The position numbers were made by a program, and so were the translations under genes. The notes below the pieces were generated by a model, which saw only the letters and a list, made by a program, of their open reading frames with translations, was not told where the DNA came from and did not search any database. This document shows positions 20,301 through 32,229 of a stretch of DNA of 64,000 bases, piece by piece (within the stretch, counting starts at the first letter, position 1; every line of letters begins with the position of its first letter). The stretch is taken from positions 3,416,501-3,480,500 of the forward strand of contig PUFA01000014.1 of NCBI GenBank assembly GCA_003508835.1, written 5' to 3'. This stretch comes from Eonycteris spelaea (Eukaryota > Chordata > Mammalia > Chiroptera > Pteropodidae).

Positions 20301-21293
20301 TCCACCCTTCCTCAGAACTCTCCAGAACTTTCCAGAGTTTTCTAGAGGTTGAGAGAAGACCAGGTCCCTTTCTTGTTTTGTTTGACATACTAAAAACTGA
20401 AGACATATCAAAGCAATATTATAAGGCTATGATGGATTTTACATGTTTACTTTGAACAGAATTAATGCTTTACTTTTAAAAATTTAATACCAGCTGCTAG
20501 TCATAAGGTAATCGTAGAATTTTAAGAAAGAATTAATATAGTTCATTTTGAATGGTGTGACCTGGTAACAGGGCACCAGTTCAAAGTAGTTCCATGAATA
20601 TCACATTTTTTTCTGCCCTGTCAGTATGTCCTTGTGACTACATATGGGATCTCATTCGAGGATAATCTCTTAGGCCCGACGTTGGATTCTCTGAGAATTA
20701 GAAGCCGGTCGATGGTCCTTCGGGCTTCCAGGGGCTGCACTGTGAATTCCCAAGCCTTGGCCCCACCCTCTGTGCCACAGCCACTCTGGGTGACTTTTCT
20801 TGCAGGAAGCCTTCACTCTTTGGCTGTCTCTGCCTAGAATGCTTGTCCCCCATCCTGCCTTTGGCTGATCCCCATTTGCCCTCTAAGTCTAAGACCAGGA
20901 TTATCAGAGGCATGCCCACACCTGCCCCCAGGGAGGGTGAGGGACTGCGCCTCCTCCAGGCTCCACCTGCATCCCGTGCCTCTGGCGATGGGCAGAATGG
21001 TTCTTCTGAGGCTGCCTCCTCCAGGGCTGAAGGAACATGACTACATCCCCAGTTCCTAGCAAGGGCCTGGGGAAATGAATGAGTAAACCTTCTGATAAAT
21101 AAACGTTTAAGTGAATGAAATGCCACAGGGCTCTACGCCTATCAGTTCTCCATTTGCTCTGGGCTGGATAATTTTGTCTGAGTTGAACTTGGTAAATTTG
21201 CAAGACTGCCTCCGACAAGTTCCGGTCCAAGGCCAAAGGCCTCTTAATCAATCTCTCCTGGGGGGATACATCCCTCACAGGTAATCAGAAGGA

Positions 21294-21308
21294 CCGCCAG
21301 GTGGCGCC
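21294..21308 (+). promoter_or_regulatory. CTCF-like motif
   Basis: CCGCCAGGTGGCGCC keeps the invariant AG and GGC core of the CTCF motif and differs from CCACCAGGGGGCGCC at two tolerated positions. It lies in repeat-poor intergenic DNA between the two promoters. Confidence 0.5.
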
Positions 21309-22699
21309 AAGTCCCCGCGCTGGACAGTCACACCAGTCTTTCAGAGCCCAGAGAGAGAGAGTTCCAAGAGACTGACTGCAGGTTATTCTAGATTATTTTC
21401 TAGAAGGAGTATCCCTGAGCTCCCTCTCAGCACCTGAATCCAGCTCATGGACACAAAGAAATTCTGTAAAAGATATTTAACCTAGTTAAAGGGATAAAAT
21501 TAAGACAAGGAAAAATTCAGAATGTTGCCTCAATTTAGAGGTTCCGTCTTAGCTGCATTTTTGAGCCCCTCTGCAGAAGTTTCCTGAATGCCAGTGTCCT
21601 TGGTACAGGCCTCGTAAGCCCCTTGACTCCTCACACTGATGACAGATTGGAGCTTCCACAGGCAGGCCAAGAAGCCCACGTGGGTTCTCAGGCAAAGGCG
21701 TGCACTGACAGGCTCTCCAAGGACCTGAAGGGGAGTGGACATGGAAATCAAGGCTGGAAAGAGTCAGTGACATCCCAGGGCTAGAAGCTCCAAAAGAGTC
21801 TGGAAGCAGAGCTCTGGGCCCCGGGATCCTGGGCCGGCAAACTGGCACCTCGTGGTCAGGCAAAAGCTGGGGCTCTTGTGGTGATCTTTCCTTCCCCACC
21901 CTGACTCCCACTGCTTATTTCACTCATTGTCTGAGGATGCCACAGAGAAACAGAATCCAAAATAAACTCCCACTCCCTTATCCCAGTCCCTCAAACTTCT
22001 GAAGAAGATTTAAACCTGGCATTACGATTTTTCCAAAATCCAAAATCCCAAACAGCTTACGCAGTGAGCACGATGCAGATCCGAAGAGAAATCCCCAGTG
22101 AATTTTCATCTTTTCTCTGGTGGTGGCAGCTGCGTAATTTCCAAAGGAGGCAGCAGCTCCCTCTCCACTCAAGCTCCACTTCTGAGCAGAGATTAAAATG
22201 GCGAAAATCTTGAGCTGGATCAAAGGGAAATGTGGGCCACGGACGCTGTCAGCAGCAGTGTGCTTCGGAGAGAAGACTCTCAGTGGAAAGGGAACATTCT
22301 GGAACCTTCTAGATTTGTGCGCCTCCTCCCCTTAGAGACTTCCCTCCCTCCCTGGGGCCCCCCCAACTCGCAAGACTGGGATTCTGAGGGGTGGGATCTC
22401 ACCGGGCCTGGACTCAGTATGCTCAGTAAAACGGTTGATTGGATTGAGGCCCCAGGCATCTGTGGTCTAGCAGAGTCCTGGGCTCTTCCCTTCTGTGGGC
22501 AATTGATAGACAAACAGTAGACAAGAAAATGTTTGTTGAGTGAGTGAGTCTTTATGGCGTGTGCTTACGTGAGCATGAATGTCTGGGGCGGGAGAATGGG
22601 GCAGGGACAAATTGTCCGTACTTCTGTGCTTACCGAGCCTTGTTCCTCCACTTCACACGTGACCTAAATCACCTCAGGTAAGCCCCACGAGCAGTCTGT

Positions 22700-22800
22700 G
22701 AGCTGAGAAGGGTTATTTTTATTTTAGACATGAGATGGTGGAGAGGTTTGAGACACCCCATGGTCACAGGGCTGGAAGGTGACCGAAGTGGGCGACACGG
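22700..22800 (-). repeat. MIR SINE fragment
   Basis: TTATTTTTATTTTAGACATG, then AGATGGTGGAGAGGTTTGAG and a CATGGTCACAGGGCTGGAAG segment are the MIR reverse complement. Confidence 0.5.
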
Positions 22801-22919
22801 CCGAGTCTGTGGGACTCCAGGGCCTGTGTTGCTGACCAGACTGACCGGCACAAGTCGGTTCCCGCCCTCTCGCGGTCTGGCCTCATTCTTGAGCTCATTG
22901 CCTTCCATCCCGCTTTCTC

Positions 22920-23250
22920 TGCCCCCGTACGGGCTCCGTCTGGCTGATGGAAGCTGCACGGCCGACGACGTCCACCAGGTGTCGCTGCAGGCCAGGCCGG
23001 GGTTCGCCGCGTGGCCGTGGAGGCGTGCGGCAGGTGGGGGACCGGAAGCAGGCGCCCTACAGGCCTCGAAATACGCTTCTGGGAGCAAAATCCAGTTTTC
23101 ATAAACGAGCCTCGGGCGCAGGAGGAGTCGGAGCGGAGCAGAGCGCTGGCCGGGGTTCCGCCTCGGAGTTACACCTTGCCGGGGCCGAGGCCCGCAGCGG
23201 GAGCCGTGACCGCAGCCCCGGGGCCCGGTCGCTGGTGCCTGAAATGACCC
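22920..23250. promoter_or_regulatory. GC-rich, CpG-dense block (possible orphan CpG island)
   Basis: This ~330-bp block has many CpGs (for example GGGGTTCGCCGCGTGGCCGT and GCCTCGGAGTTACACC) far from either gene's promoter. The overlapping open frames on both strands follow from its composition. No transcript can be inferred. Confidence 0.45.
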
Positions 23251-23694
23251 GCTAACCCAGGTGCCCAACGAGCTGAACGTGTCACCTGAACTTTGACCTG
23301 TCTTCTGCCCTGTTGGCTGGTTCTCTGCGCCAGGGCTTCTGAGAGTTCCACAATAAATGACAGCAGTCACTTGTCCATCTAGACAAGGACAACAGTAGCT
23401 GAAAACAGAATCTTGCTCTGGGCTTCACTGTGTCCAGTTCTCACACTGAGGTGGGGCACGGGCAAGAAGCGGCACCTTAAAGCCTGGCGTTTGGAGAGGG
23501 GGCTCCCCTCTTAGACGCCATCCTGAGACTTTTCCTGGGAAGGGAACAGGGTGTCCCTCTGGGGTCCAGTTGCCATAGAGAGGTGAGACCGACTTGGCTT
23601 GGGGCACCCGCAGTGAGGGCAGGGGGGCCTTTGGAGGTTGGCCCTGCCGTTCAGCCTGTGTATTTTTGGACGGAGAACAGAAATCCACAGCAGG

Positions 23695-24000
23695 GAATCG
23701 TGGGTTGAATCGTGTCCCACCCCTCCCCCCCAATTCACACATTGCGTCCTGACCCCCAGTACCTATGAATATGAATTTATTTGGAAATCGGGTCCTTGCA
23801 GATGTAATGAGTTAAGGTGAGGTCATTCCAGAGGAGGGGGCCTCACTCTGATCCAGTATGACCAGTGTCCTTGTAAAAAGGGACCCGAAGGAGCCAACCC
23901 TGCCAACATCTTGATTTTTAATTTCCAGCCTCCAGAGCTCTGAGACAATCCATCTCGCAGCCAGCCAGTCTGTGGTACTTTGCCACAGCGGCCCCAGGGA
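23695..24000 (+). repeat. MLT1-type (MaLR) LTR, plus orientation
   Basis: GTGGGTTGAATCGTGTCCCA, GGTCCTTGCAGATGTAATGA, TGATCCAGTATGACCAGTGT, ATTTCCAGCCTCCAGAGCTC and CAGTCTGTGGTACTTTGCCA give the MLT1-like order in the sense direction. It is the only clear copy in this orientation. Confidence 0.8.
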
Positions 24001-25470
24001 CAGTGTCTGGGGGCCACATGGACACCAGCCGTCCCCGAGGATGTGTCCGTGACCAAGACGGGGAGACTCTCATCACGGTCGGCCTAACCTTGCCCTCGGG
24101 ACTCAGGGGTGGAAGAGAACTGCCTGTCACTTCAGAGATCCTGCATTCATGCGGATGGGGACGGGACCTCCCGGTGCCCACCCGGCCCTGAGGTCTCGTG
24201 TGCGTTCTTTGATCTTCACAACGACTCTGTGAAGTAGGCGCTATTTTTTGTCGCCCCGTGTTACAGATGAGGACACCGAGGCTCGAGGCTCGGGGCTGTT
24301 CGCTCCTCGGCAGAGCAGTCCTGGCAGTTCTTGGTGCTCGTTCCGATCATGTGGTCCCCTCTTCTCTATCGGTTCTTCACCACTTGGGGGTCCGGCCTGG
24401 TGTCTGCTACTGCGCTTTCTTGCTTACCTGGCCTCTCTGCCTTTCCCCAAAGGGCTCGAGGTAGTGTGCAAGATACGAATGAGACGAAAATTTTAAAACA
24501 AGGGCAAAGAAAAATACAGGGAGAGTGGAAAGAAAATGCCTGCGGGAAAGTTAATGTGTGCAGATTCAGTTATGAAGTCAGGGCAGAGATTCTGAAGAGC
24601 AAAAAACAGAGAAACCTGATCGATTAAAGTTTTTACTCTACCAGGTCAAATAAACCTACTAGTCCTATCTGCATTTGCAGAGATCTCAAAAAAAATAAAG
24701 GATTGCATGAAACACAGATGAAGACAGGAGAACTCAGAGGGCTGAACCAACTGGTCCAAGGTTGCCCAGCGAAGAGGCGGCAGCCCCGGATTCAAAGCCA
24801 AGTGCTCCTGACTGCAGCTGGGCTCAGACTGAGCCCATGACTTTTGTCTCCATTTCCAACAAGACACAATTCCTGTCCTCAAGAAGAGGAGAGAAATCAG
24901 CCGCACGAAGGCTCCTTGTGCGCTTCCCGCTCTGGGTGGCGTTTCAGAGCAGCGTAACGATGGGATTGGCGTGGTCGCGGCTGAGTCTTGAAGAGGTGGC
25001 TGGCTGAGCCTGGGGCCGGGCCGGGGAGCCAAGCATTCCCAGCAGAGGGGACAGCAGGAGGAAAGGCCTGGGGGCCAAAAATAGCTTGCGTCCAGAGGGG
25101 CTTAAATAGTTTAGCGTTTCTGGAATTTAAAGAGCCCGAAAGCCCACATCCCCTATCTCAGTTAACAAGGTCACCTACACCCATCAATTCTCAGGGTAGA
25201 GAAGTGGCAGTTGTCCCCCGTCACCTGATGGGCCGACTTTACCTCCTAGTATCTCTCCAAATCATCACCATGGGAACCCCTTACATTAGATGGACCCTTG
25301 CATCTCTCTCCTGGACCGCTGCTCTTGTCACCTGTTCACTCTCCCTGTCTCCAGCTGGCTAACCCACCTTGGCCCATCACCTGCCTGCTGCCCTTGGTAC
25401 CCACGTGTGCGGGGGTCTGTGCGTAGAGCAGATTCCCCTCCACGGAGACGATTTGGTGGGATCGATCAAA
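24000..25470. other. Intergenic: MIR and L2 relics, no gene
   Basis: Minus MIR relics lie near 24200-24310 and 24745-24845, and an L2 fragment near 24985-25085. I support no gene here. Confidence 0.6.
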
Positions 25471-25474
25471 ATCA

Positions 25475-25750
25475 TACATGAAGAAGCCCTTTGACACAGC
25501 AATTCCACGTCCGGAAACTCATCCTCTGCACACACCCCTTGTTGCTTTGTGATGGCACCGAGACACCGGAGCTAGCGCAGCGCCCGTCCATGGGGAAAAG
25601 GCGCGCTGGCCCACAGACCGTTTCGAGGCCAACGAGAGGACCGAGGCTGCTCCCCGCAGACTGGTCAGTGTGACTCAGGCTCCGGAACCCAGGGCGAGGG
25701 CTGCACAGCCACAGCACCTGGGGACGGCGACGCCCTCTGGGAGAGGGCCA
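25475..25750 (+). repeat. L1M LINE fragment
   Basis: TTTGACACAGCAATTCCACG, CGGAAACTCATCCTCTGCAC and CGCCCGTCCATGGGG correspond to the L1 3' ORF2-to-UTR stretch that normally reads GACCCAGCAATTCCACTTCT. Confidence 0.55.
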
Positions 25751-27460
25751 GGGCGAGGCGGGACTTTCCTGTCACCGTGCTTCTTGCACGAGTTCTTTAC
25801 GTTGAACATGTTTTACCTTTTCCAATAAAAATACCGTCGACCTGTCTCGCGCATTGTGGCCAAGACTTTTCTGAACTGCAGATGTGATCATGGCACGCCC
25901 CTACTTCAAGCCTTTCCGGGGCTCTCTAGGACAGGGTGTCTGGGGCAGTCAGGTGACCCCTTATGCTTGTGGTAGAACAATTAACACCTGTTCATTATTT
26001 TTAGTCCCTGCTCATTCTCAGAAATGTCCTGGGGTGGACCATAAATCATTCCTCACTCCATCGGTGACCCTAAAGATACGGTCCATCCTCCTGAACGTGA
26101 ATCCCAAGCCTGCTGCCTCATCCGGCTCCACTCCCCAGGTCCATCACACGTGGCCCCTACCCGGCAGTGCCAGGAGGGTCTGTCTCCCCGCCTCCCTGCA
26201 CGAGGACACAGATAGCATGCTGGGAGAGGCCGGGGGGGGGGGGGGCATCCAGGTGGAGACATCCAGAAGGAAGGTAAATACACTGGCCCGAGGCTGGGGA
26301 GAAGCTTTGGTGGACCCCCACTCGTGTGGGAGGTGAGCTGATGGGGTGGCCTGGGCCAGTATGCCTGGGGAGAGGGAGTCAGAAGGAAGAGACGAGCCTG
26401 GGGCCTGAGACGCAGCCTGCAGGAGCCCCCTCGTTCAACCCAGGCCCTGCACCTGCCTGCCGGTCTTCGGAGCTGGGGCCCCTTTGAGCTTGCTGCTGGC
26501 TCTCTCCTTGCCTCACCTTGTCCCAGCCCTGGAGGAGGAGCCTGGGCATCGGCCATATTTAAGGGGCAGGCCCTGGTGCACGGGAAGGAGCAAAGAGGCA
26601 CAAGGAAGATTCTGGAGGCCATGAAGGTAAACTGTTGGTTTGTGAGTGACAGGTCTAGGAGGGACTCGAAAGTGTCCATTCCATAGAACGATTAGGAGGT
26701 CATAGGCACCCTGAGCGAGCTGTTTTAGTAAAGCAAGAGACGAAGATTCTATGAAACAATAATAGAAATCAGGGTGTTTACACGTTGGTGGTATCCTAGC
26801 AACAGCGTCTTCTCAACAGGGGTAAATGTTCTAGAACTCGAGACCAAATTATACCTGAACGCGGTGTTCTAGAATGCCTGCAGGGGTTGTCAGCTACTTT
26901 CTTGCTCGGAGGTGCTCAGGAGATTGGTCAAAACGACCCCCTTCCCTCTAAACATCCAGGGAGTGGGTACCAGGCGTCCATTATGTGAGAGAACATCTAA
27001 GTGCTTTGCCGGGGTGGCCTCCGGAATTGAGAGTCAACTGGAAGGAAAGGAGATGAGAACGCGTTCCCAGCAGGGAAAATGAGCTGCAAATGGTGCTTCG
27101 CAGCCTTTTAAGTCGGAACATCGCTAAACGTTGTTAAGACTTCACTAGGGGGTCAGATGCTCTCCCAAGACACACTGGCAGTTCCCGCCTTCCGCTCCCC
27201 GAGTCTCCCCATCCCTGATGACTGGTTTGACCCACAGCTCATTTTCAGCAGCTTTTAACGATGCTCAGAAAACAAGGGGAGGGAATTAGGCCTCCAAGGC
27301 TGCCATTCCTCTGTTGGGTGCTTCCCCCTGGGTCCTTGGTGCCTCAGGGAGAGCCCTTAGCCCGCCCTTGTATGATTTTGTTCTATTAACCCCGGCTCCC
27401 CGGAGATAAAGGGTGAGCTGTCGGGGGCTGCTCACGGGCCCCCCTTTGTGGCGCTCCCTT
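25750..27460. other. Intergenic, unassigned
   Basis: It contains a poly(G) tract at 26231-26245 and several short both-strand frames. I recognise no gene or repeat family with confidence. Confidence 0.6.
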
Positions 27461-27770
27461 CTCTGGTAAGTACTGCAGGGCTACTGTGTGCCAGGCTCAT
27501 GAGGTGCCGGGCTGACTTAGGTCCAGTCTCTTTCTCTGAGGTCCCAAGGTTGAGTGGAAGAGATAACGTAGCAAACAGCTTCCTCGGGGGCAGGACAACA
27601 AACTAGAAGCCAGTTTGCGGGGCATCTAACCCCGTGCTGGGCAATCAGCAGAGACTTCCTGGAGGAGGTGATGTCGGCGTCAGGTCTTGAAGCACCAGGA
27701 AGAACCGGCCTGGCGGAAACTGTGCGAGATGTTTCTGACCGCTGGAGCAACTTCTGCCCACAAGCAGGCG
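27460..27770 (+). repeat. L2 LINE 3' region
   Basis: GGCTACTGTGTGCCAGGCTC, then AGAGACTTCCTGGAGGAGGT, GATGTCGGCGTCAGGTCTTG, AAGCACCAGGAAGAACC are in the L2 order. Confidence 0.65.
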
Positions 27771-28739
27771 TGGCTGGGGGCTGGCGCGGGGCGCGGGCAC
27801 CGCATTTCGCCAATGCTGGGGCTCAGAAGGCGCTGCCTCCGGCATTGTTCCTGGCGCAGGGAACACAGGGACCAGGTCCTCCTCCATGGAAGTCGGGGCC
27901 GGGGTTCCTGGGCAAATCATCCTGTCGCTGGCTGCCCCCTTGACCCTGGTGATGACCTCTGCAGCCTCTGAACCTAGGTGCTGGGTGAGAGCGTTGGAGA
28001 AGGGGGAGCCGGCTCAGCCCTGCGGGGCTGCAGAACTTCAGGAAGGTTTCGACCTTGTTCTCCGAGACCCCTGCAGATGGAAGGGGGGCGACCCGGCTGC
28101 CCCTCAGGTTCTCTTGAGTTTTATATAAACTAATACCAAAGGGCCTTGGGTGGGACCAAGCCCCAGGCTCTTCTCACCACTTCCTTTATTGTTGTCATGC
28201 CTTTGGTTTGTCCTGAGGAATGGCGGGAGCTCGCTCCTGGGCTTACCGAAGGCACGCACGTCACAGGAGCTCACGCGTGTCATCCTCACAGCCACTTTTT
28301 GAGGTCAGAGCGGGAGACAGGACCACGCTGCTGCCAGCTTCTTCCTTAAAGGGTGACGCGTCCAGGCACGCGGCTGGGGCTCAGGACGCCCAGAAACGGT
28401 GTTCCTCTGGCTCGTAGTGAAGTCCTTCTCAGAAACTGGAGACAATCGGCATGTTCTGCAAACAGCCAGGGACATCGCTGACCCTGCCTGGATGTCTCCC
28501 TGTCTTAGCTTCCTGTTTGGGGCTCGTGGACAGCTGAGTCGGACATGACCATGGTGACTAACAGGCAACTAACTCCAACCCCAGCTGCTAATCACTGAGC
28601 GGCACTGCCCTGCAGAGGCTCAGGAGAGCCTGGGCAGGTGCTGGGCCAGGACAAGCCCCGCCGCATGGGGGCTGTGCCCATGGCCCTGGGGGCCTCGCGG
28701 GAGGTGCTGTGGGAGAAACACCTGTGCCCTTGGGCTCGG

Positions 28740-28905
28740 GTCCCGGCCTGCTGCCCCGCCTGTGTGATCTTGGGCAAGTTGCTTCCCGCAGATGTCATAC
28801 ACCTCCCCGGGAGAGTGGGATGACATGCTTTGGCTGCTCTGGATTCTAGTGAGAATAAGAGTTAAAGTGTGCAACATACTTTGTAAATAGTGTGCAAAGG
28901 TCAGG
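28740..28905 (+). repeat. MIR SINE
   Basis: TGTGTGATCTTGGGCAAGTT, GCTTCCCGCAG, GTGAGAATAAGAGTTAAAGT and CATACTTTGTAAATAGTGTG follow MIR. Confidence 0.65.
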
Positions 28906-28994
28906 GGTTCCTGCCCTAACTTTTCAGTCTCACAGGGGAAGGGGAAGGTGGCGGGCATGTCTTTGTGGGTGGTGGAGTGAGGGAAGTTGGATGC

Positions 28995-29300
28995 GGTATC
29001 TTTTGATTTTTAAAAAATCTTTTCTTTATGGTAATTTTCAAATACCAATAAAAATAGACAGAATAGCATAATGATTTTCCATGTGTTCACCACCATGTAA
29101 CAGCTTTCCGCTATCTTGTTTCAATCATGCCCTTTAAAAAAGTCCACTTTATTGAGGCACAATTTATATACAAATAATGCATCTGCATGTAACTTTTGAA
29201 TAAGGCAGACGAGTTTAGGGATTCTTGCACATTACCACAATCAGATATTTAACATTTCGTCACTTCCCAAAGTTCCCTAGTTGCCCCTTCCCGATCAACA
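28995..29300 (-). repeat. L1M LINE 3' UTR fragment
   Basis: AAATAGACAGAATAGCATAA, TCCATGTGTTCACCACCATG, GTCCACTTTATTGAGGCACA and AGTTCCCTAGTTGCCCCTTC are typical of old L1 3' ends. Confidence 0.65.
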
Positions 29301-29819
29301 GCCCGTCCCCACGATCCCAGGCCCTAGGGCAGAGCCTCCGGGAGACAGGCGTCTTCTGAGGCCACTGTAGGGTCTTGTTCTCTGTACATTTTGACAGTGC
29401 CTTGTGGCCTCTGAGATGCTGGCAGACCTCTGGGAGGTGATGCTCCCCTTTACCTCCACTGATTGACCGGCAACACACTCAGCTTTGTTTGCATGTGGTG
29501 CCCTGCAGGGGGTGCCCGGGAGCCGCATCCGACCCAGGCACCGCGGAAGCCAGTCTCTGACTCCCCCGGCCTTTTCAATCTCCTTCTTCTTGCTCTTTTG
29601 TTCTCCTGCTCTGTCATTTCTCCAGGTCGATTTTTGGGGCGGGCACGTCCACAGTCACAGGGTGCCACCTCCACGTGGCTCTCCTTTCAACGGCATCAAA
29701 TCAGCTGCATCAAAGGGAGCTCGGGCGGTTGCTGGGCAGGTTGCCCAGGACTGCACGGCGGCTTCTGATGCACACTGCCGGCTCCCGGGTCAGGCGGATC
29801 GAAACCCACGCTGACGGTT

Positions 29820-30165
29820 TACATTTCCCCGTGATTGACCCTGAAAGACAATGAGCCTTCATGGGCATGCCCATCCAGTCAAGATGGAAATCCGTTAAAT
29901 CATGTGACTAAAAAACAATGGTGACCTAATAATGGAGTATAATGCCAGCTTAATTATTCCTGCTCTTCGCGACTCTTTTTAAAATATTGTCTGTTGGCAG
30001 CGAATAATTATATCCTGGTAGATATTTTGGCGGTTTAAACATTTCTTATTTTCTAATTCTAGGTGTCTGGTTAGTGTAATGGGCATTTTTATTCATGTAT
30101 GATTAAAAAAATTCCAGGTATTTACAAAAATTAAATCTGGTCTTGAACTGAGCTTATAATTACTG
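29820..30165. other. Repeat-free AT-rich block, candidate conserved element
   Basis: No repeat family is recognisable. The block holds clustered AT-rich homeodomain-type words (TTAATTATTCC, AATAATTATATC) and balanced composition. It has no long reading frame. Function is an inference only. Confidence 0.3.
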
Positions 30166-30229
30166 ACTTTGATAGCACTAGCGATACCGCTCCGTGAAAG
30201 CTCCTGTCTTCACTTAGTTGCTTCTGACC

Positions 30230-30380
30230 CTGGGGAAGTGACGAAGCAGTGCAAAAAGCCCACGTGGGATTTGAAGCCAGACGGACCCACGTTCAAGTCC
30301 TGGCTGTGCCACTCGCTAGGTGTGATGCAGATCAAGGCTTCGACCTGCCTGGTTTTTGGATTCCTCAGATGTAATGAAAA
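30230..30380 (+). repeat. MIR SINE, 5' part
   Basis: CACGTTCAAGTCCTGGCTGT, GCCACTCGCTAGGTGTGATG and TCCTCAGATGTAATGAAAAT match the MIR core. Confidence 0.7.
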
Positions 30381-30399
30381 TGTTTGCATCTCCTGGGAT

Positions 30400-31125
30400 T
30401 GTCCGGAAGATGCTTGCTGTTGCGGTTCGCTTGACTAAAGTGACTGTCCTTTCAGCTTTTCGAACTTACGTATCAATCTCTACACCTCCAAGGGCTTGGA
30501 TGTCTTTCTCTGCCCAGCTTATCCCATGATGAACAAAGCCGAACAGATTCTTCAAACAGAAGGAAGGGCATTTGTTCATTAAAAAATTGCCATGCTGGGG
30601 AAAGGTTGGCGAAATTGAATATGGAGAAGTTCTCGTCCCTAAAAAGACATGATGTATCCTTAGCCCAGCAGGAAGGGCACGGGCTGAGTGTAACTGGGTA
30701 TTAACATGGGAGGGGTCCGTGTGGCTCTGGACAAAGGCGGAGCTTGGTGGGAAAGCTTAGAACTTCGGGTGGAAGGATGCATTGCCCGAGGGAGAGAGCT
30801 CTGACCTGGGTGCCACACTGCAGTTCTGTCCCCAGGAAGAGAGGGCAGGGCAGGCTGGCCACTCCCCCAACACTCTTCTCAGGCTGAGTTCACTCAGCAC
30901 CCACCCATTATCCTTAGGCTTCTCCTGCAGCGTAACATGGGCTCGTGGGGTTCGAGTTCACGGTCTCCGAAGAGGAAGTACACAGGATGCTTCAGCTGGG
31001 TGTTGGAATCTCCATTCATGTTTATTTTTTGTCTTGTTCTAACATTCTACTTTTGGTTTACTTGTTATAGTGTGTACAAAACGTGGTAGTTTAATCATAT
31101 TCGCCACTTGTAAAATTTGTGAAAG
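30400..31125. other. Intergenic, unassigned
   Basis: I see no gene or named repeat in this stretch. Confidence 0.5.
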
Positions 31126-31129
31126 ATAA

Positions 31130-32225
31130 AGGTGTGTTTATTTGAGGATACATAGTCTAAATATAAAAAGAAACCAATGGAAAAAGACGTAAGTCCAGAA
31201 ACAGACCGAGCAAACACAGAAATGTGATTTATGACAAAACAAGGCGGTATAGACCAGTGGGGAAATGTACTTTTCGTTGGTGCCGAGATAAAAAAAATAA
31301 CCATATAGGGAAAAAATGGGATAGAATTCTTTCTCATGCCATTTACAAATCTCAATTCCAGGCAGATCGAACACCCAGATACGAAAGCCAAAATTACAAC
31401 ACTTTAAGAAGATAACATTTATCTTTACCACCTGTAGTTAAGTAAGAAGTTCTTAAACAAGATACAAAGAAATACAGATCATAAAGGCAGAAAAGGGTAC
31501 ATCCGTTAACGGTGACATAAGAATTTTTGTCATTAAATTCACGAATCTGTCCATTGCTGGTGGGAACGTGAATGGGCACAAGGGCTTCAGAAAACAGTTG
31601 GGCATTACCTAGTAAAGCCGAAGGAGCCACACCTCGGGACCTTGCAGGGTCGCACTCCTGAGCGTATATTCTAGAGAAAGTCTTATCAAGAATGTTCACG
31701 GCAGTTTTGTTCCTAGCGGACATAAAGTTAGAAATGGCCCAAGTGCTCATTGGCAGGAGGAGGGGTAAATAAGCTCCCGGGATATTTACAAAACGGAATG
31801 CTCCACAGAAGGGAACACTAATGCACTGCAAATATGTACAGGGAGAAGGACGAATTTCAGGACTAGATGGTGGGGAGCAAAAAAAAATAAAAAATAAAAA
31901 TAAAGGCAGCAGGGGGAGACTGAGTGTACGCCATTTCCTTTACCGGAGTTCAAAAATACGCAGAACGAAATACACTGTCAGGGATACAAACAGGGTAAAA
32001 CTGTGCCGCACAGGGAAGCCTAAACACACCCTGGCGACAGAGGAGGCCGCTGTGGGGGAGGGGTGTGTGATGAGGAGGACCCCCCCCCCAAGACTGAGGC
32101 ACCAGCAGTCCCAGTTCTTCCGCTGGGTGCGGGGCAGGTGGGTGTTTGCAGGGCTGGCCGTCCCTGCTCTGCACACACCGGTTATAAATATCCCTCTGTA
32201 TGTGTATCTACTAAGACCTTCTAGA
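31130..32225 (+). mobile_element. L1M LINE, decayed 3' ORF2 and UTR
   Basis: The first part (31150-31430) matches late ORF2: GTCCAGAAACAGACCGAGCA, GATTTATGACAAAACAAGGC, AGAAGATAACATTTATC. The second part (31540-31880) matches the 3' end region: CTGTCCATTGCTGGTGGGAA, CAAGAATGTTCACGGCAG, GAAATGGCCCAAGTGCTCAT. Many stops and indels break the frame, so no protein is made. Confidence 0.75.
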
Positions 32226-32229
32226 CCTG

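Larger units (their letters stand above)
19830..22700. other. Intergenic: L2, CTCF-like motif, no gene
   Basis: An L2 body fragment lies at about 20140-20300 and a second L2-like piece at 20800-21125. A CTCF-like motif sits at 21294-21308. Open frames on both strands (for example 19893-20411 and 20904-21278 minus) lack recognisable domains or splice support. Confidence 0.65.

Noticed and set aside
25730..25745. CTCF-like CCAGAGGGCG on the minus strand
   Set aside because: The left half of the motif does not fit and it lies in an L1-derived segment.
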